64,000 nucleotides of DNA. It comes from Euglena gracilis. Its lineage: Eukaryota > Euglenida > Euglenophyceae > Euglenales. Made by a program: the position numbers and the translations under genes. This document shows, one piece after another, positions 23,701 through 33,000 of the stretch; within the stretch, counting starts at the first letter, position 1, and each line of letters begins with the position of its first letter. The notes beneath the pieces were generated by a model. The model was not told where the DNA came from, searched no databases, and saw only the letters and a program-made list of their open reading frames with translations. The stretch lies in the NCBI GenBank assembly GCA_039621445.1, contig CP154955.1, positions 60,109,564 through 60,173,563 of the forward strand, in the 5' to 3' direction.

Positions 23701-26676
23701 GATTTAACTTCGGCCCACCACGTTCCTCTGTGAACCGCCCCTGGGGCCTGACGGGCCCCTTGCCCCCCGCCCTCACTGAACCCGTGTCCCCAACCCCCCC
23801 CCCTTTTTTTCCTTTTTTCTTCTTTTTTCTTTTTCCTTCCCACTGTGGCTAAACACACGGCAAACTTTGTGAATGGTCTTTTGCCACCTCCCCCTAGGAC
23901 GGACCCCCTTCATGGCACCTTGCTGGCACAGGGCAACACAAAGAAAAAGTCCGGCTCCGTAGGTGCAGAGCTTGCTGCTGTTGCCAACTGGCAAGCCTGT
24001 TATCCCGAGCTGGATGCTTTCTTTGTTGCCTGGACGGGATGGGAGCTGGAACCCAGCCTGTTGTTCGATGAGGCGAGTGTCATCGAACAATGTGTGGTCC
24101 CCTGACCAACCCCCTGTGCCTCGTGCTGTGTCCCGACTGCCAATAAAACACGAGAAATGTGGTTTTTGTGGTGTTGCCATTCCCAAAAATCCAAATTGTC
24201 TGGAGCTGAGCAAAGTTGTCTGTGACGCCGAACAAACAAAGTTGTCTGTGAACAAAGTTGTCTGTGATTGGCATATCATTTTCATTGCCAAGATTTGGCA
24301 AAAGAGCCACCAAAGTATGGCTCTTTTGTGTCAAGAACTGTGTTTGGGCCAAGACTCAGGGGGGGCCCAGGGGCGGGGACCGCGACGCCGAAGGCGCCGC
24401 GGTCCCCGCCCCTGGGCCCCCCTAAAACCTTGGCCCAAACCACTGTTCTTGTTTGAAGATTTAAGACTTTTAAAGTCTCGAAATCGGCCCACACACGGTT
24501 TCTCTTTGTGTAAAGCATGCTGTCCGCCACTCTGTTTCGTTGTGCTCCAAGGCAACCTAGCCTTCTGTCGTGTTGTAGAGTGCCCCCGACCCGCCCCACT
24601 CGTTGAGGACCACCCGGCCTCGCAACCGCCCACCGATTTTTCATGCCAGCGTTTTTTTTTTACTCAGGGTTGCCACAGATGCCCTCACTGAAAACGTGCC
24701 TGAACCCGGATGCCTTCACTGAAAACGTGTCATTGACCCGAATGCCCTCATTGAAAACGTGTTCATGACCACGAATTTCAGGGCAGGCATTTGGCGGGCT
24801 GAACACGTTTTTAAACCAAGAACAGTGTTTTGGGCCAAGGTTTTAGGGGGCCTGGGGGCGACTAAGGCCTTCGCTCCCCCTAACACTTGGCCCACAAAAA
24901 AATACCCAAAAATGCCATTTTGGCCACTTTTGACCCATTTTCTCCAAATTTTTTGGCGCTTCACCCAAACCTATTTCAGTGGTGCTGGCTGTCCGGGGGT
25001 CGGGTCCCCTCCGGCTTAAGAAAACTCTGCTGGGTGAACAAGCTGACAATCAATCCATTGAGTTTGGGTCACAAGCCAGAGAGTCAATCCAAAAAAAATC
25101 CAGTGAGGGTGTGGTTGGGCTGGGGTTCAAACAGGGTAATGAGCAGGATGCCACACCCAGTGAGCAACAGGACAATAGATGCAAGTCATGAACAAAATCA
25201 TGTACAGCAGGAAAGTAACAGAATCCCCAAAGGTCCAACACAGATTAAGAGCCTTATTCAGAAAGCGTTGCCGCAGAGCTGAACTTGAAACATCACACGC
25301 CCAACGTAAAAACGTCTCAACAACATTCTGGAGAAATTGAACTTGAAATGGAATGCGGGAATGGTGGTGGGATGCTGGATTATGCCACCACAACGGTCTT
25401 TTTTTTGGCAGGGGAAGGGCGGTTCGGTATGAAAGTATGAAAGTGAATCATTCAGAGCTGATAAGAGCAATGTTTGGGGGCTCTGAACAGGTCCAAAGCG
25501 CAGCCGCTCAATGTATCCTCCAGCTGTCTTTCACAGGGAGCCCTGTGTGGCTGGTGCGTCCTTTACAAAACTTTCCAATGTTTTTCCCAGCCGAATGCCC
25601 CTCGGATTTTTTGAGACTTGGGGGTGGGGAAGGGGGTCCCAGACCCAACCACCTTACCCCTCTGGGATCATTCATCATCCTTCAAGATCCAAAATTTTCG
25701 ACTCTGCCGTTTGGGGGGGGGGGAGTCGTTCAGCGAACAAGAACCCAAAAAGGACCGTTTTCGGATTTTTTTAAGGTCATTTTTGGCAACTGTCCTTAAA
25801 CCTGTGTTCAGCCAAATGCCCTGAAATTTGTGGTATCAACACGAATTTTTGGGCAACAAACTTGAAGATTGGGCTTGTCCACAATTTGTGAATAGAAAAT
25901 AACATTTTTTCTTGGGTTGCACAATTTTTTTTGCCAAAAATTGGTGAAATAGTTTGCCAAAAATGAGGGGGGGGGCGGAGCTGCTCCCCCCTGTTCTAGC
26001 CGAATTGAGCTGTAATTATTGGGGTCTAAAATAATTGGGCTCTCTGCTCAGCCCAGGGGTCAAGACAGCAAACTTCAGTTGGAACACGGCATAAAGCTGG
26101 AAGGGAATGGTGGCAGAGAAATCTGGATTGGGGGCTGTGCCAACGTTGCGAAACCACAAGTAAGTCCAGGGGTCGGGCAGGGGGCAACACATTGGCTTTC
26201 ATGGGAAAGAATTGTTGCAGGTGACACCCCAGGCACCAATGAAATTGCCACGGTCTTCTCCAAATGCAAGACTGAAGCCATAGATGATCCACAGTACACC
26301 GATGACAGCGGCACACATCATGCATTGCAGCATGGTGGAGATGATGCTGTGGTGCTGCACCATACCACCATAGAAAAATGCCAGTCCGGAGGTTGTCCAC
26401 TGTACAGGTTTTTTTTAAGTCGGAAAGGGAAGAAGCAACAAAACGATTCTGATCGACAGTGAGTAAATACACAGAGGACAAGGCAGGCGTCATGAACAGC
26501 ACAAGAGCACTCGCCGTGAGCATCCAAGCAGTGTTTCCACCATCCAGAGTGGAGGGATCGCCCGAGTCTCGTGGACCCATGGGGATGAAAAGGCCAGTGA
26601 AAAGCACAGCAAAGAGAACTATGGCTACACACAGCCACCCAACACGTCTCCACATCGCCTTATCCATCGTGATCAT
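17634..26676 (-). CDS. Ammonium transporter (AMT/MEP/Rh family), 12-exon gene
   Basis: A polytopic membrane channel-like transporter for ammonium. Nine exons (17,634-side excluded) join without a frame break to 351 codons; with the last three, about 445 residues, the usual AMT length. Conserved blocks appear in the right order: TM1 with [15 protein letters not shown] then [112 protein letters not shown]; a last TM segment; and a tail [12 protein letters not shown]. The pore histidines of VAHWVW-adjacent VVHM and GTHG are retained. Most junctions only work as euglenid nonconventional introns. The start codon lies 9 nt after a CAG preceded by T7C, a probable spliced-leader site. Family assignment is firm; substrate specificity is inferred. 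Two or three junctions near the 3' end are not exact. Confidence 0.93.
17786..18082. mobile_element. CAGGCTTCTTTT-ended element in transporter intron 11
   Basis: Left CAGGCTTCTTTTAAACC and right GACTTGAAAAGAAGCCTG are inverted repeats of the same kind as the 56-bp element at 32,768. Flanks ATGCTGGC / ATGTGGTG agree only 4 of 8, so the duplication is eroded or absent. Confidence 0.5.
18295..18346 (-). CDS. Transporter exon 11 (last membrane span)
   Basis: Reads [16 protein letters not shown], matching the WSF..F..LK.I of the last AMT span. It is short, and its downstream donor could not be resolved with either splice rule. The frame chosen is the one that aligns; the two other frames over this segment do not. 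Confidence 0.65.
18864..18999 (-). CDS. Transporter exon 10 ([16 protein letters not shown])
   Basis: [20 protein letters not shown] carries the second pore histidine (GTHG). It continues [20 protein letters not shown] to about AGIT, where a stop follows within a few codons. The exact 3' end is 18,864 or 18,861: TTG occurs twice as a possible +4..+6 triplet facing CAA upstream of exon 11. Confidence 0.85.
19159..19407. mobile_element. hAT-like MITE, 8-bp TSD TTGCCAAC
   Basis: CAGGGGTTTTTTTAAGACC at the left and CTTAAAAAAATCCCTG at the right; identical 8-bp flanks at 19,151-19,158 and 19,408-19,415. It lies inside transporter intron 9 and is a shorter sister of 6576-6883. Confidence 0.88.
19816..20004 (-). 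CDS. Transporter exon 9 ([18 protein letters not shown])
   Basis: 63 codons: [16 protein letters not shown], then [18 protein letters not shown], then a TM segment and HKTPIDDGL. The downstream intron (19,000-19,815) starts GCTCAG and ends CTGCCACC; joining gives [15 protein letters not shown], the exact AMT consensus. Taking the CAG|GT inside this donor as conventional leaves an odd 12-residue insert. Confidence 0.92.
20210..20420. repeat. Degenerate GGCCAAAA minisatellite
   Basis: Inside transporter intron 8, units of roughly 11-13 bp built on GTGGCCAAAAATG repeat with many substitutions. No coding meaning. Confidence 0.6.
21041..21104 (-). CDS. Transporter exon 8 ([12 protein letters not shown])
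   Basis: 64 nt: [21 protein letters not shown]. The intron after it (20,005-21,040) starts GGACAG and ends CTGCAGCT, joining VCL to [12 protein letters not shown], the typical AMT sequence. A second CTG four codons on (ending AGGGG) would be an alternative that drops EG. Confidence 0.9.
21440..21965. repeat. Telomere-like CCCTAAC patches inside an intron
   Basis: ATAACCCTAACCCTAACC at 21,448-21,465 and a degenerate CCTAACC/CCGAACC run at 21,918-21,962, both in transporter intron 7. They are too short to be a telomere; they may be interstitial scars or chance variants in C-rich DNA. Confidence 0.45.
22053..22136 (-). CDS. Transporter exon 7 ([12 protein letters not shown])
   Basis: 84 nt: [19 protein letters not shown] then SELAADQVA. 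The intron after it (21,105-22,052) starts ATTCAG and ends CTGAGTGC, again CAG at +4..+6 and CTG at -8..-6, phase 2/1. Confidence 0.92.
22226..22359 (-). CDS. Transporter exon 6 ([16 protein letters not shown])
   Basis: The most diagnostic AMT block, with the pore-lining VVHM histidine, followed by [16 protein letters not shown] and PNSVP. The downstream intron (22,137-22,225, 89 bp) starts GCACAG and ends CTGGGCTT: CAG/CTG at the expected positions, joining SVP to YVILGT in phase. Confidence 0.92.
23020..23130. repeat. Long near-perfect foldback
   Basis: Arms of about 50 bp (CAAATTGTGGCTGAGCCCAG onward) meet at a GGGGCCCCC/GGGGGCCCC centre near 23,075. DNA or RNA of this segment would form a very stable hairpin. 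Confidence 0.85.
23245..23360. repeat. CACTGAAAACGTG tandem block, first of two
   Basis: Four spaced copies of CACTGAAAACGTG with CCxGAATGCC/CCGGATGCC spacers. A second block lies at 24,680-24,775. The same AAAACGTG word forms part of the foldback arms at 23,050. Confidence 0.7.
24333..24450. repeat. Foldback, AAGAACTGTGTTTGGGCC family
   Basis: Arms of about 50 bp around a GACGCCGAAGGCGCC loop. The family recurs almost unchanged at 38,309-38,423 and in reduced form at 24,818-24,895. Each is followed by a GATTTAAGACTTTTAAAGTC segment or its inverse. Confidence 0.8.
25133..25213 (-). CDS. Transporter exon 5 (TM4, YCPVAHWVW)
   Basis: 27 codons, [19 protein letters not shown] and onward, the conserved end of AMT TM4. 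The frame stops two codons after the proposed end. The best downstream splice is conventional (CCT|GTTTGA at 25,133 to CTGTCAG|CGG at 22,359), giving a 2.8-kb intron. A further micro-exon in between cannot be excluded, since AMT proteins usually have about two more residues here. Confidence 0.8.
25489..25528 (-). CDS. Transporter micro-exon 4 (40 nt)
   Basis: Only 40 nt: completes [17 protein letters not shown]. Its length would escape most gene finders. The upstream boundary follows CTGTGAAA, and the downstream intron starts GTTCAG and ends CTGTTACT (25,214-25,488). Both junctions use paired CAG/CTG, and phases 1 and 0 fit. Confidence 0.88.
26050..26151 (-). CDS. Transporter exon 3 (TM3)
   Basis: Encodes [18 protein letters not shown] followed by [16 protein letters not shown], the AMT TM3 block. 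It ends GGGCT; the next intron starts GAGCAG and ends CTGTGAAA (26,049-25,529), so CAG and CTG sit exactly at +4..+6 and -8..-6 and the phase (2/1) is kept. Confidence 0.88.
26221..26387 (-). CDS. Transporter exon 2 (TM1-TM2)
   Basis: Begins [14 protein letters not shown] and covers the second membrane span ([20 protein letters not shown]) up to [10 protein letters not shown]. An in-frame stop follows 27 nt after the chosen end. The exact 3' end may be 26,221 or 26,218, because CAA occurs twice in tandem as the possible +4..+6 triplet; both keep the frame. A conventional GT..CAG splice (donor near 26,227) is also conceivable. Confidence 0.8.
26485..26676 (-). CDS. Transporter exon 1 (N-terminus, TM1 first half)
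   Basis: 64 codons starting [11 protein letters not shown], with a hydrophobic stretch (residues 12-31), then the acidic loop and [15 protein letters not shown]. It ends in ACGCCT. The following intron (26,388-26,484, 97 bp) has TTG at +4..+6 and CAA at -8..-6, which pair; joining gives [11 protein letters not shown], the AMT consensus. A GT..AG reading would insert eight extra residues in TM1. Confidence 0.9.
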
Positions 26677-26684
26677 GGTGCCTC

Positions 26685-26700
26685 ACTGCATGAAAAAAAG
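26685..26700 (-). promoter_or_regulatory. Probable spliced-leader acceptor of the transporter mRNA
   Basis: On the minus strand CTTTTTTTCATGCAG ends 9 nt before the ATG: a polypyrimidine tract plus CAG with no upstream exon needed. In euglenids most nuclear mRNAs receive a spliced leader at such sites. Inference from position and sequence only. Confidence 0.5.
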
Positions 26701-26840
26701 TGGGAAATAAAACCAAAAAGATACACGAAAAAGAACCCTGTGAAATTATTATTTCGTTGTGACAGAAAGAAGAAAAAGTTCACATTGCCTGGTGCTGTAC
26801 TGTGTGTGTGTGAAATGACGTCGAGAAATTCTTAATTACA

Positions 26841-26857
26841 CACATTTTTCACAGCAG
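26841..26857 (+). promoter_or_regulatory. Probable spliced-leader acceptor of the LHC mRNA
   Basis: CACATTTTTCACAG followed by CAG and ATG, i.e. an acceptor 0-3 nt before the start codon. It mirrors the arrangement on the other strand. Confidence 0.45.
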
Positions 26858-27011
26858 ATGGATCACAAATTGATGACTGCAATCGGGCTGGCGACTGCAA
26901 TTACTGCAGTCGGTCTCATTGGTTTTGAGGTTGGAGCTCAATCGGCTCGTTCTCAGATGTACGCAGGGGTTCAAGTTCAGCCCATCACAGCATCCGCACC
27001 CCTGAATCGAG
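26858..27011 (+). CDS. Proposed LHC presequence exon 1 (signal anchor)
   Basis: Starts [20 protein letters not shown], a basic-hydrophobic signal segment, followed by a polar Ser/Gln/Thr-rich stretch. 51 codons plus one base, ending G|GTTTGG. A 52-bp intron with a strong pyrimidine tract and CACAG (27,012-27,063) follows. Assignment to the LHC gene rests on phase, orientation and the motif at the end of exon 3. Confidence 0.6.
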
Positions 27012-30000
27012 GTTTGGGCTCTTTTTGGGGGCTTTCCATTTTCCTTCCTGTCTTCTGTCACAGGCTATTTGCGTGCCGCCAATGCAGGTGTGATTGATCA
27101 AAAGAGGTGCCTTCCTGACTGTCCAACCTCCACAGTTCCATCACAAACCTTCAGTGCACCATGGGCAGCGGCTCAGCAGAATGATGCTGGTTCCTTTTCC
27201 CAGGTATCCCTTTGCTCCCAGGAAAATGCTGTTCCACGTTGTGTGCTGACTGCAACTTCCGAAGAAGGAAATTTTTTTGAAGGCCTGAATATTGAACAAT
27301 TTCCAAACCAGCTTGAGAATTCTCCAGCGTACCTCCAAAGCTGCTTTTGTGGAACAACCCACTCAAAATTCACTTTGTCCCTGAAAAAAGACAACGGCTT
27401 GGTCAAACCAGAGCCCCAACATTCATCAGAACTCACCCCACATGGCCTTCTGACCAAATTCAAACAGGTGTCCCCATGAACCAATAACAAAAAATATTTG
27501 CCAGCACCTTTTTTTCCAAACAGCAGCTGCCAGTGAGCGGGCTGCAAAGCAGAGTTAGGCCAGGAAAAAATTTGGCACTGTGAGCTAAAATTCTTTGTAA
27601 AGTGTCAAATAACAGCTTTTTATTGTGAAGGCTTCTTGGGTTGTGCCAATTTTCGGTAACCGAACGTGGACCCCGAGGTCACGATTTCCAGCCACAGAAA
27701 ATAACCCCAACTTCTCTTCATCATTTCTTCGTTGTTGCATCTTTGAAAATCTGAAAGGTCTTCCAAGGCTGATTCTATCCATCACCTTCAGGGCAATTTG
27801 GTGCTGTGTGGCCTCGCAGTGGCGTCTGCAGCTGTTGCTGCCTTTGTCACTGCTTTTGCCCAAAGGAAGCCAGCCTTGCCTGCTGTGACCCTGCTGGCAA
27901 CTGCTGGTGTGTTTGTGCACCCGAGTGAAAAGGAAGTGGAATGGAAATTTTGAAGCCTAATGGGGGTGTGATCCCCGTGTCCCCCCCCCCCCGTGTCCCG
28001 CACTTCAGGGGGGTCCCTAGAAGGCGGCCAAGGCAACATACAGCATGAATTTTTAGCTGTTTGGCATCATTTTCCACGGTTTTTCATGGATTCTCAAGGC
28101 CATTTGGCTTTCCCCCACCCACAATCCCTTTTTTTTTTACCTAGTATGGCCTGGAGCTTGGCTCGGGGTCAATGTGAAATAAATTTTTGGTCCCTCAAAA
28201 AGTCGCAAATTTCGTCCCAGGTCCCGAAAAGAGGCATGTTTCCCCCGTGTCCCCCCCCCCCCGTGTCCCGCCCCACCTCCAATGTGAACGGCTTGATGGT
28301 TTGGTGGTCACTTTTGAAGGATTTTTTATCGCCTCTCACGTCACCAGCTCCTCAGCTGCCAACCACATTTTTTCAGCCATTCCAAAACTGTTCAGACCAC
28401 CATGAACCCCATCCCCCCCCATCCCCCTGTAGTTGCAGCCCAAACCCTATCGGGGTTCATTGCAGGGGAATTGGCCATGGAATTTCTGGTGATTCCGAAG
28501 TGTCCAAAATGAAAAATGGTTTGCTAAGATGTGAGCATTTTTTGAGGGTGTTTGACCTGAAATTGGAGTGCTTTTTTGCAATAATTCCCTTTGGCAAATT
28601 TTGGGATTTGGAATTTCGAAAATAAGAACACCATGCATTGCGGCTCAAGTGTGAGGCCATCTGCTGGTTTTTTTTTTGAGCTTTTGATTGATGGGCAACA
28701 TGACAGGTGAACAGTGGAATTTGGAATTTGCGAAAAGGGTTGGACCATGCGATCGGTAATTTTCAGAGCCCACTTGGGGGGAGACATGAGCCCACTTGGG
28801 GGCAGACATTCATTTCGTGTGGTTAGGCGCATGAACCACAAAAAATTTTTGGGTGTCCACAGATGAGCCACAAACTTTTTCTTGGTGTCCTAAAAGCGGA
28901 TTGACCTTCATACATTTTGAATTGTAAAGAGACTGTTTGTTAAGTTTGTTTTGACTTTGAGAAGGGGAGCCTTCTGACTGTTTTTCTTTGTATGGTTTTG
29001 TTTTCTGCATTATTGTCAAAAAAATGTTTTTCGTTTTTTTGAGAAGGAAAAAAAAATGGAAAACCAAATGGAAAAACAATTAGGCCGAAATTCCAAATGT
29101 GGACTCGAAATGGCCAGTGCACGGCTCCGTGCGGATTTCCGGTGGTCGCCGTCGTGGTGGTCGGGCCGACCATGGTCGGCCCGACCTGTGGTGGTGGTCG
29201 GGCCGACCACCATTTTTTTGCACTACCCCCCCCTTTTTGCATTTTTAAGCCCCCCTGGTCGGTGGCTGGTCGGTGCGCATAAAAATGGTCTGTGTCCTGG
29301 GGGGGTCCTAGGCGGGAAACTGGCCATGACTCTCACGAGAGGCAGAAAACTCCCCCCTCCACCCAGGGGGAGTTTAAAAGTCGGCAGTTGACTCAGTATA
29401 ACAGAGTGGGTAGTTCGCCGACTAGTCGGCCAACTGGCTCCCCCCCCCTGTCTCACCGACCAGCTGCCGACTAGGCCAACCGACCAATTGGCGTTGTAGG
29501 GCGGGGGGGGGGGGGTGCGGGGGGGGGGGGGGGCGGCAGCCCCCCCCCCCCCCGCTAGACGACCAAGGGCGCCGAAGGCGCCTTAGGACTGTTTTGTTTA
29601 CGGTGCGCGTGGCATTACATGCGCGCCTGGCCCTGGGTCGGTTACCCCCCGGAGGAGATTTTGTTATTGGAGGGCGGGGGGGGGTGCGGGGGGGGGCAGC
29701 CCCCCCCCCCCCGCTAGACGACCAAGGACGCCGAAGGCGCCTTGGGACTGTTTTGTTTACGGTGCGCGTAGTTCGCATATCGGGGTTCCTTCGGGAGCAC
29801 GATTTGGCCCTCCTACTACGGCCTCCTCCGGGGGGGGGTTCGCCCCCCCCCCCCGGACCCCCACCCGTCCAATTGGACTCCTGGACAAAGACAAGTTTCA
29901 CAGAACTGGCGCAAAAAGAACATATTACCCAATTTTTTTGGCAAATGGACCCCCGAATGGGGGTTTCTGAAGGCATTTGGGTGGGTTTCGAGTCATTTTC

Positions 30001-33000
30001 CTTCATATTTCAATGAATTTTTTTGGAGGGGGGGGGGTCTTAAAACTTTTTTGGAGGGGGGGGTGGACTTAAAATTGGTGGTCGGGCCGACTAGTCGGCC
30101 CGACCACCAATGGTCGGTAGGCCATCACCAACGGTCGGTACCGACTAGTCGCTACCGACTAGTCGGTACCGACCACCAAAAAGTCCATCACAAATTTCCC
30201 GCAATGAGCCGGACTTTTGAACTGTTGGTCACGGTCGACCGACCATTGGTGGTCGCTAGCGACCGGTCGCTACCACCAATTTTTCGACCCCCCCCCTTTC
30301 AGAAATTTTTTAAGCCCCCCCCCCCAATAGAATTTTATTGCAAACCCCCCAAGTACTGCAAAACGATGCTACCAGGGCCAGGCGTGGATGTAATGCCACG
30401 CGCAGTGAACAAACAGTCCTAAGGCGCCTTTGGTCGTCTAGCGGGGGGGGGTGCGGGGAGGACGGGGGGAGTGCGGGGGGGGGGGGGGTGCCCCCCCCCC
30501 CCCAGCACCCCTCCGCCCTCCAACAACAAAATCTCCTCTGGGGGGTAACCGACCCAGGGCCATGCGCGCATGTAATGCCACGCGCACCGTAAACGAAACA
30601 GTCCTAAGGCGTTCGGCGCCCTTGGTCGTCTATCGAGGGGGTGTGGGGGCGGCCGCCCCCCCCTCCCCCCCCCCCCCCGCACCCCCGCCCGCCCTCCAGT
30701 AACAAAATCCTTCCGTGGGGTAACCGACCCATGGGGCCCCAAAATTTTTTTGGGGCTTTGGCACCAAACGAAAGTGGCCACTTTGAGGGGGGTAAAGCAA
30801 ATTTGATAAAAAATGCCACTCTGAGAGGGGGTCCCCCCCCCCCGGACCCCCGTACCGCCCTCTTGACAAAGTAACGTAAACATTGTCTGATTTCGTGCAA
30901 GATCCTAAAAGCAGAAAAAGGAATTTTTGATATAAATTTCATGTTTTTCTCTGAGGGAAATTTTTCCTTCACAGGGGGGGGGGGGGGGGGGGGGGCTTAA
31001 AAATCTTCTGAGAGGGGGGGGGTCGAATTATTGGTGGTCGCTAGCGACCGGTCGCCAGAATTCGGTCGCTAGCGACCACCAAAAGTTCCATGGCCAATTT
31101 TCCGCTCGGAGCCCAAAAGTGGCCCTAAGGTGCTGGTATGAGTGTTTCAACCATCAAGGACAATGAATTTTGCCATCTGGGGACCAGTGGGGTGGATATC
31201 CAAATTTGGTGAAAATCGGCCCAGATTTGGAAATAGAGTACCGTGCAGCGTGGAAAGATCTGATGAGCACCACTGGTCGTCCGTTGAAAAGAGCTTTCGA
31301 TCGAGGGGTAACTTGGTACCCTAACGTTGCACGCAGCCCGAGATACGCTCGCGATCGTCGGATCGGCCAGAATCTGAGTCGAAACTTGTGGCAATTTTCA
31401 GTGACTTTTGGTTTAAGATGCTGAATAAACCCTGCAGAAACGTTTTTCCTCTTCGAATCAACGACCTGAGGGCCTTGGGGGAGCACCAGAGTTGTGAAAT
31501 TAGGATTCCCCACTGACAGAAAATAAGAGCTCCAGGCGACGTGGCTGAATTTGGTGGTGATCGCCAGTCGCCTGATGAAAAGAGCTTTCGATCGAGGGGT
31601 GATTTTATACCTGGACGATTGACACCGCCAGAAACACCTTCGCGATCGCCGGAATTTGGTGAAGTGCAAAGTGGTGTGACATTGCAGATCAGTGGTCAGA
31701 GATTGGTCCTGGGAGTGTCCTTTGGCCGAAGGTTGGGGACGCCGGTTCTGTCCTGAACCCGGCGTCTCTAAAACGCCGGCTTAAACAAGAGGTGGCGGAC
31801 GCCGGTTCTGTCCAAAGCCCGGCGTCCGCCACCTCTTTTTTGTAGTAGAGACCTTTGGGCAATTTTTTTTGGGGGGGGCACTGGCAAAATTTTGACAGGT
31901 TGGGCAAATATTTTTGCCAGCTGTGGGCAAACATTTCGGACACTGGGTGTGATGTGCGCACCCCCCAAGCGTCCGAAACTACCTCCCTGAAAAGTGCGCA
32001 CCCCCCCAATCGTCGCATTTCAGGTCGGAAAGCACACACAATTCTCAGAACTGCCTTCTCAGACCAAGTATTTCTATTGCCCAAACCCTGCACAAACACA
32101 TTTCAATGTCTTGGAAATCGAGCTCTTCATCAAAAAATCTCTTTACAGGCAGACCTCATGCATGGGGAGGTGGGGGTAGGGATCCGCCGAGTCCCCCCCC
32201 CCCCCCCGAGAGTCCCCCCCAGAGGGGGTGGGATATACGCCGAAAATTTTTGAAAAGGTGCTTGCTTCTTTTTAGCATTTTTCGCGATTTTTCGGCCATT
32301 TTTTTTTGTGGGTCCCCCGGACCCCCCCCCCCAGGGGGTGGGTGGGTGGCTCCCCCCCCAGTCTTAAAAAAACCAGGGTTGACGTTTTTTTGTGTTTTTT
32401 TTAAAAAAAAACATGTTTTTTTTTAAAAAAACATGTTTTTAAAAAAAAGACATGCTTTTTTTGTTTCAAAAAAAACAAGCCGTCAACCCTGAAAAAAACC
32501 CTGATTGGGGAGTTGTTTTGTTTTCTCAGAGGTCAGGCCAACCATGGCCATGAATGAAAACTTTGCAAAGTGCCAACTGAGTCGGCCTTCGGCCTCCCTG
32601 CAGCAACAAAATTGCACGCGCCGCGACCGCCAGGGCAAAATTGTTTCCATGCCGCAACCACCGCAGCAATAAAATTGTTTGAACACCCCTAATTTTTTCC
32701 TTTTGAAAATCTGATACGAAAACTGTGTCCAGAACGCCGGTTCCGCGGCCCGACCGGCGTTCTGGACCAGGCTTCTTTTTAAGTCACCTGACCCCCCCCC
32801 CGAGGGTCTTAAAAAGAAGCCTGTTCTGGACACAGTTGTTGAAACTGTGGATCAGGGGCTCTGGCTTCACGCCCGAACCGGCGTTCAAGGAACCCCCCCC
32901 CCCCAACCGGCGTTCAAGGAATCACGGCAAATTTCGCCCTAAATACCCATTTTTTGAACATTTTTGAGCATTTTTTACCTCCTTTGGGCGCATGGCCATG

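Larger units (their letters stand above)
22628..25029. mobile_element. 2.4-kb hAT-like element filling transporter intron 5
   Basis: Left end CAGGGGTTTCTTTAGGG after CTGGGTAA; right end CTTAAGAAAACTCTG before CTGGGTGA, i.e. a 7-of-8 duplication. It occupies most of the 2.8-kb intron. Inside are two foldbacks (23,020-23,130 and 24,333-24,450) and two tandem blocks of CACTGAAAACGTG. No transposase frame is evident. Confidence 0.6.
26677..26857. promoter_or_regulatory. 181-bp shared upstream region of two divergent genes
   Basis: Separates the transporter start (minus) from the proposed LHC presequence start (plus). It is A/T-rich, with ATTATTATTTCG, a TGACGTCG word and a TG repeat near 26,800; there is no clear TATA box. 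The whole region must hold both promoters or both genes' trans-splice signals. Confidence 0.6.

Noticed and set aside
26388-26500. GT..AG version of transporter intron 1
   Set aside because: It keeps frame but adds eight residues inside the first membrane segment; the paired-end junction gives [11 protein letters not shown].
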